A stretch of DNA of 42,399 bases from assembly GCA_025354605.1 (NCBI GenBank), contig JANXMN010000601.1:1-42399 (forward strand). The letters run 5' to 3'. This DNA is from Hymenobacter sp. (GTDB lineage Bacteria; Bacteroidota; Bacteroidia; Cytophagales; Hymenobacteraceae). Every line of letters starts with the position of its first letter. Position 1 is the stretch's first letter. Shown here in pieces: positions 18,706 to 27,359 of this stretch. Below the pieces are notes generated by a model. It saw nothing but the letters and a program-made list of their open reading frames with translations. It made no database searches and had not been told where the DNA came from. Made by a program: the position numbers and the translations under genes.

Positions 18706-20289
18706 CTAACGGGGATGGCCAACCGCCAGAGCCGTGGCAACTGCTTCGGCGCAGCGTTCCCCATCCATGGCGGCCGACACGATGCCACCCGCGTAGCCGG
18801 CTCCTTCTCCGCAGGGAAATAAGGCCCGCACCTCCGGATGCTGCAGCGTATCCTTGTCGCGCGGAATGCGAATCGGGGCCGAAGTCCGGCTTTCCACGCC
18901 GACAATCTGCGCCTCATTGGTTGCGAAGCCCGGAATCTTGCGTCCGAAGTCGCGGAAGCCCTGGCGCAGCCGCTCGGCCAGTACGGGGCCCAGCACCTCG
19001 TCCATGCGCACGGGCACCAGGCCGGGTTGGTAGGAGGTTTCGAGCAGGAAGGAAGAGGCTTTGTTTTTTAGAAAGTCGCCCAGCAGCTGAGCTGGGGCGC
19101 GCTGCGTGCCGCCCGCTGCCTGGCAGGCCAGCTGCTCCACCTGTTGCTGAAAGTGCAGGCCGGCCAGTACGCCGTGCCGAGCCAAGTCCATATCGGCCAG
19201 CTCCACAGCCGCAACGATGCCAGAATTGGCGAAGCGGGAATCGCGGCGGCTCGGGCTCATGCCGTTCACCACGACTTCGCCGGGAGCCGTGGCCGCCGGT
19301 ACGATAAAGCCCCCCGGGCACATGCAAAACGAAAAAACCCCTCGCTGCTGCCCATTCACCTCGGTTTGGTGCACCAGCGAGTAGGAGGCCGCCGGCAGCA
19401 GGCCGCGCTCGGTGCGCCGGTATTGGGCTTGGTCGATGAGGGCCTGCGGGTGCTCGACGCGCACGCCCAAAGCAAAGGGCTTGGCTTCGATGAGCACGCC
19501 GCGCCGGTGCAGCAGCTCATAAATATCGCGGGCCGAATGGCCGGTGGCCAGAATGGTGGCATCGGCCTCAATAGCTTCGCCAGCGGCCGTTATGACGCCG
19601 CGCAACTCGTTTTTCGCCAGGATGAAGTCCGTAATGCGTGTTTCGAAACGCACTTCTCCGCCGGCTTCTACGATGACTTCGCGCAGGGCCTGCACCACGG
19701 CAGGCAGTTTGTTGGTACCAATGTGGGGATGGGCATCGACGAGGATGTCGGGCGTAGCGCCGTGTTGCACCAGTCGGCGCAGCACCCGGCCCACGTCGCC
19801 GCGCTTGGTGGCGCGGGTGTAGAGCTTCCCGTCGGAGTAGGTGCCGGCTCCGCCTTCGCCAAAGCAGTAGTTGGAATCCGGGTCGACATGCTGCTCTTTA
19901 TTGATGGCGGCGAGGTCGCGCCGACGGGCTCGCACGTCGCGTCCGCGCTCCAGCACAATTGGTTTCAGCCCCAGTTCAATGCAACGCAACGCGGCAAACA
20001 AGCCCGCTGGCCCAGCGCCGACAATGAGAACGCGCCTTTTGCTACCATACACATTTGGATAAATAAACCAAGGCCCAAACAAATCGCTAGGAGGGCGGTG
20101 CAGATAGACATCTGCCCGGAGGCGGACCAGGGGCTGCCGGCCACGGGCATCAATTGAACGCCGTTTTAAGTGCACATAATCCGCTTCGCCGGGATTCTTA
20201 CCGGCCGCGCTGAGCAGCGCTTCGTAACGCGACAACTCATCAAATGCTAGCTCTGGAGTGAGCAGCGTTTCGATTTCAATTTTATCCAT
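18706..20289 (-). CDS. FAD-dependent dehydrogenase (NAD(P)/FAD-dependent oxidoreductase)
   Basis: VLIVGAGPAGLFAALRCIELGLKPIVLERG; EGGAGTYSDGKLYTR; FSFCMCPGGFIVPA; GEGAGYAGGIVSAAMDGERCAEAVA. Confidence 0.93.
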   Translation of the reverse strand: MDKIEIETLLTPELAFDELSRYEALLSAAGKNPGEADYVHLKRRSIDARGRQPLVRLRADVYLHRPPSDLFGPWFIYPNVYGSKRRVLIVGAGPAGLFAALRCIELGLKPIVLERGRDVRARRRDLAAINKEQHVDPDSNYCFGEGGAGTYSDGKLYTRATKRGDVGRVLRRLVQHGATPDILVDAHPHIGTNKLPAVVQALREVIVEAGGEVRFETRITDFILAKNELRGVITAAGEAIEADATILATGHSARDIYELLHRRGVLIEAKPFALGVRVEHPQALIDQAQYRRTERGLLPAASYSLVHQTEVNGQQRGVFSFCMCPGGFIVPAATAPGEVVVNGMSPSRRDSRFANSGIVAAVELADMDLARHGVLAGLHFQQQVEQLACQAAGGTQRAPAQLLGDFLKNKASSFLLETSYQPGLVPVRMDEVLGPVLAERLRQGFRDFGRKIPGFATNEAQIVGVESRTSAPIRIPRDKDTLQHPEVRALFPCGEGAGYAGGIVSAAMDGERCAEAVATALAVGHPR

Positions 20290-20344
20290 TTGTAAATATG
20301 AAAGGTATTTATCCTTTTGAGTATTTCTTGCTTAATTCGCTTCA

Positions 20345-20352
20345 CAAAGGTA
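20345..20352 (-). promoter_or_regulatory. Putative -7 element TACCTTTG for the FAD-dependent dehydrogenase
   Basis: CAAAGGTA on + equals TACCTTTG on -, 55 nt upstream of the start codon. Confidence 0.5.
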
Positions 20353-20421
20353 AGATTGGGTAGCCGGACGATACGCTAAAACCTAAGCGACAGCAGGACA
20401 GAAAGCTCGTTTCTTTGCTTG

Positions 20422-21741
20422 ATGACTTCAAGCTCTGCCTCAGCACCCATATCACGGCTTCGTTCCATAATTAGTGGCTCCATTGGCAACCTGGTGGAAT
20501 GGTACGACTGGTACGCCTACTCGGCTTTTGCCCTGTATTTTGCCCCGGTCTTCTTCCCTAAAGGCAACCCCACTGTTCAACTACTGAATACGGCCGCCAT
20601 TTTCGCCGTCGGCTTTCTGATGCGGCCGTTGGGAGCCTGGCTGCTGGGAGTCTACGCCGACCGGCACGGCCGCCGGGCCGCGCTGCTGCTCTCGGTACGG
20701 CTGATGGCGGGTGGCTCGCTGCTCATTGCTCTTACGCCCGGCTTCGCCACCATTGGGGTGTTTGCCCCGGGCCTGTTGCTGCTGGCGCGGCTTATTCAGG
20801 GATTAAGCGTAGGGGGCGAATACGGAACTTCGGCCACCTACCTGAGCGAAATGGCCGGCGCGAAGCACCGCGGCTTTTGGTCCAGCTTTCAGTACCTGAC
20901 CCTGATGGGCGGGCAACTAGTGGCGCTGCTGGTGCAGTTGAGCCTACAGCAGATATTGTCGGCCGGCCAGCTGGCCGGCTGGGGCTGGCGGATTCCGTTC
21001 GCTATCGGGGCCATTGCCGCGTTGGGCGCTTTGTACCTGCGAACCCACATGGGCGAAACGGCCGCTTTCGAAGCAAAAAAGGCAGCGACCGGGGCTGAGG
21101 CTGAGAGCGAAGGCGCGGTGCCGAGCAAAGGTCAGCTCCGAATGCTCATGCAGCATCCGCGCGCAGTGTTCACAGTGGTGGGCCTCACGCTGGGAGGTAC
21201 ATTGGCTTTTTACACCTTCACCACCTACGCGCAGAAGTTCCTGGTCAACACTTCGGGGTTCAGTAAGGAGCAGGCCACACTGATTTCGTTTGGGGTGATG
21301 GCCGTGGCACTCCTGTTTCAGCCATTGCTGGGAATGATTTCCGATAAGGTGGGCCGCCGCCCGGTGCTGCTGATGTTTGGCCTAGGCGCGACGCTGGGTA
21401 CGGTGCCGGTGCTGCGCCTGCTAGCCCAAACGCACGATGCCTGGGTGGCAGCCGGGCTGCTGGTGCTGGTGCTTTTTGTGGTGAGTGGCTACACCTCCAT
21501 CAGCGCAGTGGTGAAGGCCGAGCTGTTTCCGACTGAAATCCGGGCGCTGGGGGTGGGGTTGCCTTTTGCGCTTACTGTGGCCATATTTGGCGGCACAGCT
21601 GAGTTCGTGGCCCTGGCCGCCAAGGATGCCGGGGTGGAGGAGTGGTTTTACTGGTACGTAACGGCCTGCGCATTGCTGTCGCTGCTGGTGTACTGGCGCA
21701 TGGGCGAAACGCGGGGTGAGCAAGGACGCATGACTGAATAG
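20422..21741 (+). CDS. MFS transporter, metabolite:H+ symporter (alpha-ketoglutarate permease-like)
   Basis: GNLVEWYDWYAYSAFALYFAPVFFP, RPLGAWLLGVYADRHGRRAALLLSV, GLSVGGEYGTSATYLSEMA; about 12 TM. Confidence 0.92.
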   Translation: MTSSSASAPISRLRSIISGSIGNLVEWYDWYAYSAFALYFAPVFFPKGNPTVQLLNTAAIFAVGFLMRPLGAWLLGVYADRHGRRAALLLSVRLMAGGSLLIALTPGFATIGVFAPGLLLLARLIQGLSVGGEYGTSATYLSEMAGAKHRGFWSSFQYLTLMGGQLVALLVQLSLQQILSAGQLAGWGWRIPFAIGAIAALGALYLRTHMGETAAFEAKKAATGAEAESEGAVPSKGQLRMLMQHPRAVFTVVGLTLGGTLAFYTFTTYAQKFLVNTSGFSKEQATLISFGVMAVALLFQPLLGMISDKVGRRPVLLMFGLGATLGTVPVLRLLAQTHDAWVAAGLLVLVLFVVSGYTSISAVVKAELFPTEIRALGVGLPFALTVAIFGGTAEFVALAAKDAGVEEWFYWYVTACALLSLLVYWRMGETRGEQGRMTE

Positions 21742-21928
21742 CCGGGGGCCTACCAAAATCTCCCCAAGCGGAATATTCAGCCCGAAAAATTAAATCTTGA
21801 CAATGGGAGTATATTAATGTAAATTGATTTCTGCTGCAAGCTAAAAATCGGTTGAATATCCTTGCTTAAGAGTTTAGAGAAAGGAAGCTTCCGGTAGCAA
21901 CATTGATTTCACTTTAAGTCCTCAGGCC

Positions 21929-22135
21929 ATGAAACCGTACCCCCACTCGCCTTACGTGAGTACCGCCCGTTTGCTGTTCACCACCACGTTCATGTTGCTG
22001 GCAGGCGTAATTGCCTGGTGGGGTTGGACGCATGTGGCGCTGGGCGGGCTGGGCTTTGCCCTCATTGGTGCCATTATCGTAGTGATAGCAGCACCATTTA
22101 TTCTGGTCTGGTTTCGAAAAAACACGGCTTCCTAG
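21929..22135 (+). CDS. Small two-TM hypothetical membrane protein
   Basis: 68-aa ORF with two hydrophobic stretches and a basic tail; independent promoter-like upstream region. Confidence 0.5.
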   Translation: MKPYPHSPYVSTARLLFTTTFMLLAGVIAWWGWTHVALGGLGFALIGAIIVVIAAPFILVWFRKNTAS

Positions 22136-22166
22136 GCTCTATCAGGCTATACCGGCACGGTATCGC

Positions 22167-23159
22167 TTATACCTCGACGCCTTCCCCCAATACGTTTTCA
22201 ACCCAGCCTTTGCCCCAGTCTTCGAGCTCTTGAGCGCTCCAGATTTGTGGGTAGAAAATGCGGCGTTGAAACTTGGGGGGCAGATAGCTACGCCAGTTGG
22301 TACCGCCAGTGGCCGCCACATCTGTGGGGTTGCGCTGTAGGTAGCGCACCGCCGACTTGTAATGCATCAGGGGCCAATTCACGTTCACGCTCACATCGAG
22401 CTGGCGCAGGGCGCGCAACAGGCGAGGGTGCTGTTGGTCGGCGGCGGGCAGGCGCTGGACCACGGCCCACACGTTGCGGTCGCGGTATTCTTCGGCGTGG
22501 CGGCGCAGGTCGGTCGTGTACTTGCGCTCAAATTCAATCAGAGTGAGGGCTTTGGCGCCGCTGGCTTCGATGGTGGCCCCGGCCTTCCAGTAAATACAGC
22601 CCAGGAGCTGGTCATAGTCGTGGGCCGAAGCCTCGCCCAGGGCCTGACGTTTCACTTGGTCGGTCAGGTTTTCGAGGGCGGTGCTGGCAATTTCAATCAT
22701 GCGATACTGCACGCTCTGGAAGCCCGAGGCCGGCATCAGGGCCATGCGAAAATCGAGAAACTGCTGCTTGTCCATGCCGTCGACCATCACGTCGAACGAG
22801 TCGATGAGGTTTTCGAAATAGCGGTTGATGCGGCCTAGGCGCAGCACGATTTCGCCCAAAGTGGGCTCGGTCAGGCCGCCAATCTGCTCGTACTCGCAGA
22901 GGCAAAGCTTGAAGTAAAGCTCCGAAATCTGGTGGTACATGATGAAAATCCGCTCGTCGGGAATGTTGGTGAGCGGGCGCTGGATGGACAGCAGGGTGTC
23001 CAGCTCGATGTAATCCCAGTAATTAATATACTTGGCGTGGTACAGGCCTTCGAGGTAGGCGGCCAAGTCCTGGCCGTCGGGGGCGTAGCGGGCCTGCAGG
23101 CGTCGAAGCTGTTCGAATACGGCGGGGGAAAACTCGTCCGGGGTGGGAGCGGTGGACAT
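22167..23159 (-). CDS. kynA: Tryptophan 2,3-dioxygenase
   Basis: INYWDYIELDTLLSIQRPLTN, DERIFIMYHQISELYFKLCLCE, FRMALMPASGFQSVQYRMIEI, GTNWRSYLPPKFQRRIFYPQIW. Confidence 0.93.
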   Translation of the reverse strand: MSTAPTPDEFSPAVFEQLRRLQARYAPDGQDLAAYLEGLYHAKYINYWDYIELDTLLSIQRPLTNIPDERIFIMYHQISELYFKLCLCEYEQIGGLTEPTLGEIVLRLGRINRYFENLIDSFDVMVDGMDKQQFLDFRMALMPASGFQSVQYRMIEIASTALENLTDQVKRQALGEASAHDYDQLLGCIYWKAGATIEASGAKALTLIEFERKYTTDLRRHAEEYRDRNVWAVVQRLPAADQQHPRLLRALRQLDVSVNVNWPLMHYKSAVRYLQRNPTDVAATGGTNWRSYLPPKFQRRIFYPQIWSAQELEDWGKGWVENVLGEGVEV

Positions 23160-23379
23160 GTAGGGCGGGGGGAGAAGTGGCGAGAACGGCGGGGTGGGCC
23201 GGGGCAAATATCGTTAAAATGTGGGGCTGCCCATCCAGTCTCATTCCCGACAAGCAACCCCACCCGGTCAACGGGCTTCTTTCGTCGGCCGGGTGGGCCG
23301 GGCTCCGGAATGGGCAAGACGGGCGGGTTAGCAGGTATCCGCTACTTTTAGCCCCGCAAAGCCCTAGCTTGTGCACTTT

Positions 23380-24060
23380 ATGGCTGAAAAATCCAGCATC
23401 TTCGACATGATTGGTCCCGTAATGATTGGGCCGAGCTCTTCGCACACGGCCGGCGTCGTGCGCATTGCCCGCGCGGCCATTCGGGTGCTGGGGGCGTTGC
23501 CCACCGAGGCGGTGGTCACGTTCTACAACTCGTTTGCCCGCACCTACGAGGGCCACGGCTCCGACCGCGCCATAGTGGCCGGCCTGCTGGGCTACGCCCC
23601 CGACGACGTCCGCATCCGCACGGCTTTCGACCACGCGGCCGAAGCCGGCCTGCACTACACGTTTCAGAGCGTGGCCAATGCCTCGACCATGCACCCCAAC
23701 ACCATTAAGCTGAACTTGCATGATGCCGTGAGCGGCCGGCGGGTGGAGGTGATAGGGCAGAGCCGGGGCGGGGGCGTTATTCGAATCGTGGAAGTCGACG
23801 GCTTCCCGGCCGATTTTTCGGGCAACCTGCACACGGTCATCATCGATGCCGCCGACGTGCCGGGCTCCATTGCCTTCATCGCCTCCGTTATTGCGCACGA
23901 CCAGTGTAACATTGCGACCATGTTGGTGAGCCGCAAGGGCCGCAACGATGCTGCCCGGCAGTTTATCGAGATGGATAGCCCCATCAAGGAAATAACGCTG
24001 GCCTATCTGCGTCAGCTGAGCTGGGTGCACGGCATCATTTACATCCCGACCTTGGACTAG
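23380..24060 (+). CDS. sdaAB: L-serine dehydratase, iron-sulfur-dependent, beta subunit
   Basis: SSIFDMIGPVMIGPSSSHTAGVVRIARAA; C-terminal ACT domain. No alpha subunit in the window. Confidence 0.92.
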   Translation: MAEKSSIFDMIGPVMIGPSSSHTAGVVRIARAAIRVLGALPTEAVVTFYNSFARTYEGHGSDRAIVAGLLGYAPDDVRIRTAFDHAAEAGLHYTFQSVANASTMHPNTIKLNLHDAVSGRRVEVIGQSRGGGVIRIVEVDGFPADFSGNLHTVIIDAADVPGSIAFIASVIAHDQCNIATMLVSRKGRNDAARQFIEMDSPIKEITLAYLRQLSWVHGIIYIPTLD

Positions 24061-24098
24061 CCGCGTCGCGCGGCCCATTCTTGAAAACATCTCACCAC

Positions 24099-25661
24099 AT
24101 GAATTCTCGCAACAACTTTGCCCGGACGCTGCGACCGAGCGCCCTGGCCGGCCTCACGCTGGCCGCGCTGGGACTGGCCCCCGCTGCCCGCGCCCAGGCG
24201 CCAGCCCCAACGCCGGCTCCGAACCCGCCGGCCGCCCTGGACCCGCGCCCTGCCGCACCCGCGCCCACCGGCCCCTGGACGTTGCAGGCCGCCGTTGACT
24301 ACGCCGTGACGCACAACCTGACCGTGCGCGCCAACGAGCTGACGGCCCGCCAGCAGGAAGCCACTTACCGCCTGAGCCAGGCGGCCCTGCTGCCCACGGC
24401 GGGCTTTTCCGGTACGCAGAACTTCACCTTCGGCACCAATAAAGACCCGCTCACCAACCAGTTCCAGACGATTCGGTCGCGGGCCAACAACTTTACGCTA
24501 TCGGGGCAGGCCACGCTGTTTTCGGGCTTCCAGCTGCGCAACACCATCCGGCAGAATGTGTCGGAGGCCGAAGCCGCGCATTTCGATGTCGAAAAGTCGC
24601 GCAACGATTTGTCGCTGAACGTAGCCTCCTCGTTTCTGCAGCTGCTGCTGGCCCAGGAGCTTATCCGGGCCTCGGAGGCGCGCCTGAGCACGGTGCAGGC
24701 CCAGGTGGCGCGCAGCGAAAAGCTGCTGAAAGCCGGAGCCGTGGCCGAAGGCAACCTGCTCGACAGCCGCGCCCAGCTGGCCGGCGAAGAGCGCAGCCTG
24801 GTGACGGCTCAGAACCAAAAAGCCCTGGCCCAGCTGGCCCTGGTGCAGGAGCTGAACCTCGACCCGGCCACCGCCAGCCAGTTCGAGGTGACGGTGCCCA
24901 GTCTGCCCGCGCCCACCAGCTTGACGGCCACGGCCGACGTGGCCGACCCCAACGCTACCTTCGAGCTGGCCCGGCAGCGCCTGCCCGAAATCAAGGCTGC
25001 CGACCAGCGCGTGAACAGCGCCCGCCTGGGGCTGGAAGTAGCGCGGGGCGGCTACTACCCCCGCCTGCTGGTATCGGGTGGTATTCAGACCGGCTACTCC
25101 TCGGCCCGGCAGCAAGCCATCTACAACCTCGACAACCTCGTGGCCACGCCTATTTTTCAGGTTAATCCGGCCGTGCCCGGTGGCTATAGTCCCTCGCCCT
25201 ACGTGTCGCTGCAACCCACAGTGCAGACGCTGCCCTTTAACTTTTTTGACCAGTTGACCACCAACCGGGGCGAGTTCATCCAGCTCACGCTCAACATTCC
25301 CATTCTCAACGGGCTGCAAACCCGGGTAGGCGTGCAGCGCGCCCGGCTCAACATCGAGCAGGCCGGGCTGCGGGCCGAACAAACCCGCCTGCAGCTGCGC
25401 CAGAGTATTCAGCAGAGCTATGCCGACGCCCTGGCCGCGCAGCGCCGCTACGCCGCCAGCGCCCGCCAGGTCGAGGCCCTCAACTTGGCCTTCCGCAACG
25501 CGGAAATCCGCTTCAACAACGGCCTGCTCAACGGGACTGACTTCAACATTGCCCGCAACAACCTCACGGCCGCCGAGTCGGACATGATTCAGGCCAAATA
25601 CGAATTCTTTTTCCGCAGCAAGGTGCTCGATTTCTACCAGGGTAAGCCGCTAACTCTTTAA
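24099..25661 (+). CDS. TolC-family outer membrane efflux protein
   Basis: Signal peptide, Pro/Ala-rich linker, duplicated OEP helical repeats (LNVASSFLQLLLAQELIRASEARLSTVQAQVARSEKLLKAGAVAEGNLLDSRAQLAGEE). Confidence 0.93.
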   Translation: MNSRNNFARTLRPSALAGLTLAALGLAPAARAQAPAPTPAPNPPAALDPRPAAPAPTGPWTLQAAVDYAVTHNLTVRANELTARQQEATYRLSQAALLPTAGFSGTQNFTFGTNKDPLTNQFQTIRSRANNFTLSGQATLFSGFQLRNTIRQNVSEAEAAHFDVEKSRNDLSLNVASSFLQLLLAQELIRASEARLSTVQAQVARSEKLLKAGAVAEGNLLDSRAQLAGEERSLVTAQNQKALAQLALVQELNLDPATASQFEVTVPSLPAPTSLTATADVADPNATFELARQRLPEIKAADQRVNSARLGLEVARGGYYPRLLVSGGIQTGYSSARQQAIYNLDNLVATPIFQVNPAVPGGYSPSPYVSLQPTVQTLPFNFFDQLTTNRGEFIQLTLNIPILNGLQTRVGVQRARLNIEQAGLRAEQTRLQLRQSIQQSYADALAAQRRYAASARQVEALNLAFRNAEIRFNNGLLNGTDFNIARNNLTAAESDMIQAKYEFFFRSKVLDFYQGKPLTL

Positions 25662-25757
25662 TCATTTAACAATTAACATTTATCATTTAACATGTCAGCG
25701 TTTTCCGCATGAACTGGCAGGACGGCTGTTAAATGTTAATTGATAAATGTTAAATGA
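25662..25757. repeat. AT-rich imperfect inverted repeat built of TTAACA/TTATCA modules
   Basis: Left arm TCATTTAACAATTAACATTTATCATTTAACA (25662-25692). Right arm TGTTAAATGTTAATTGATAAATGTTAAATGA (25727-25757). Outer and inner modules pair; the central modules are permuted. Confidence 0.75.
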
Positions 25758-25763
25758 CCTCTT

Positions 25764-27176
25764 ATGAACAACAACCGATTACTGTATTCGCTGCTGGCTG
25801 CGGTCGTGCTGCTCATTGCGGGCTACTCGCTGGCCAAAAAGAAGGGTTGGGTGGGCAAGCCTACTGGCGTGGAAGTGCTGGTGGCCAAGGCCGGCCCGGC
25901 TACCATTGTCGAAAAAGTAAGCGCCTCGGGCAAGGTGCAGCCCGAAACCGAAGTTAAAATCTCGCCGGACGTGTCGGGCGAAATCATCGAGCTATACGTG
26001 CAGGAGGGCGATTCCGTGCGCAAGGGCCAGCTGTTGCTGCGCATCCGCCCCGATAACTACCAGGCCCAAGTGAACGTGCAGAATGCCCAGGTGGGTACCC
26101 AGCGCGCTAACGTGGCCCAGGCCCAGGCGCGCCTGCAGCAGCTCATGGCGTCGTCGCGGCAAACCGAGCTGAGCTATCGGCGCAATGCCTCGCTGTATAA
26201 GCAGAAGGTGATTTCGCAAGCCGACTACGAGGCCAGTCAGGCGGCCTACAATGCTTCACAGGAAGAATTGAACAGCGTGCGGCAGCAAATCAAGGCGGCC
26301 CAGAGCACCGTGGGCGCGGCCTCGGCCTCGCTGGAAGAAGCCCGCAAGAACCTCAACAAAACCACCATTTATGCTCCCGTGAGCGGCACCGTGAGCAAGC
26401 TGAACGTGAAACGCGGCGAGCGCGTGGTGGGCACCACCCAGATGGCGGGCACCGAAATCATGCGCATCGCGAATCTGCACAACATGGAGGTGCGCGTGAA
26501 CGTGAACGAGAACGACGTGAATAACGTGAGCATCGGCGACTCGGTGGAGGTGGATGTGGATGCGTACTCAACCCGCAAGCTGAAGTTTATCGGCCTCGTT
26601 ACCAACATTGCCAACACCGCCAAAGACGCCCTCACGGCTGAAGCCGTAACGGAGTTCGAGGTGCGCATCCGCCTGCTGCCCGAGAGCTACCAGCAGCTAA
26701 TGCGGAAGGTGCGGGGCAAAACCATCGTGCCGTTTCGTCCGGGAATGACGGCTTCGGTCGACATCATTACCGACCGCAAGCCCGGCGCGCTAAGCGTGCC
26801 CCTGGCCGCCGTAACTACCCGCTCCGATTCGGCCAATACCAAGGATGGCAGCGGCCCGGGCGGGGTGCGCGTTTCGACCCCGCGCGGCAATGGTACGGCT
26901 ACAGCCGTTGACCAGAGCAAAAAGGAAAAAGTGGAGATTCAGGAAGTTGTGTTCGTGGTGAAGGATGGCAAGGCCGTGCTGACGCCAGTGAAAACCGGCA
27001 TCAGCGACTTCCAGAATATCGAGATTCTGAGTGGCGTGCCAGCCGGCGCTACGGTGGTGAGCGGGCCGTTCCGGGCCGTGGCCAAATCCCTTAAGGATGG
27101 CTCCGTAGTTGAAATCAAAGACTTGAAGTCGCTCAACAAGGAGGCCCTGAAGGAAGACCCCGATGCCGGTAAATAA
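25764..27176 (+). CDS. Efflux periplasmic adaptor subunit (HlyD/MacA-like)
   Basis: Membrane anchor, then ASGKVQPETEVKISPDVSGEIIELYVQEGDSVRKGQLLLRI; coiled coil; APVSGTVSKLNVKRGERVVG. Confidence 0.92.
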   Translation: MNNNRLLYSLLAAVVLLIAGYSLAKKKGWVGKPTGVEVLVAKAGPATIVEKVSASGKVQPETEVKISPDVSGEIIELYVQEGDSVRKGQLLLRIRPDNYQAQVNVQNAQVGTQRANVAQAQARLQQLMASSRQTELSYRRNASLYKQKVISQADYEASQAAYNASQEELNSVRQQIKAAQSTVGAASASLEEARKNLNKTTIYAPVSGTVSKLNVKRGERVVGTTQMAGTEIMRIANLHNMEVRVNVNENDVNNVSIGDSVEVDVDAYSTRKLKFIGLVTNIANTAKDALTAEAVTEFEVRIRLLPESYQQLMRKVRGKTIVPFRPGMTASVDIITDRKPGALSVPLAAVTTRSDSANTKDGSGPGGVRVSTPRGNGTATAVDQSKKEKVEIQEVVFVVKDGKAVLTPVKTGISDFQNIEILSGVPAGATVVSGPFRAVAKSLKDGSVVEIKDLKSLNKEALKEDPDAGK

Positions 27177-27182
27177 TTAAAA

Positions 27183-27327
27183 CGTAACGCCAGACGGGAA
27201 AAAAAATATGTCATGCTGAGCACAGTGAAGCATCTTTATCGCCACAGTAATCCAATTATCATGGGTTAGTATTGCGTTAGAGATGCTTCACCGCGCTCAG
27301 CATGACGTACTGATTTATTGCGTTACG
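27183..27327. repeat. Intergenic inverted-repeat element with nested arms (GTCATGCTGAGC...GAAGCATCT type)
   Basis: Inner arms 27210-27235 GTCATGCTGAGCACAGTGAAGCATCT and 27281-27306 AGATGCTTCACCGCGCTCAGCATGAC (24/26). Outer arms CGTAACGC 27183-27190 and GCGTTACG 27320-27327. Confidence 0.85.
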
Positions 27328-27359
27328 CCTCCAATTCTACTCCCCAAAATCCCACCTAC

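Noticed and set aside
19144-20157. 337-aa ORF opposite the FAD-dependent dehydrogenase
   Set aside because: Spurious antisense frame over a well-supported gene.
22148-22164. ATACCG-GCA-CGGTAT hairpin between convergent genes, considered as a terminator
   Set aside because: Only a 6-bp stem and no T-tract; too weak to report as a feature.
23023-24090. 355-aa antisense ORF across sdaAB and the kynA/sdaAB intergenic region
   Set aside because: Covers a divergent promoter region and the sdaAB sense gene; no domain signal.
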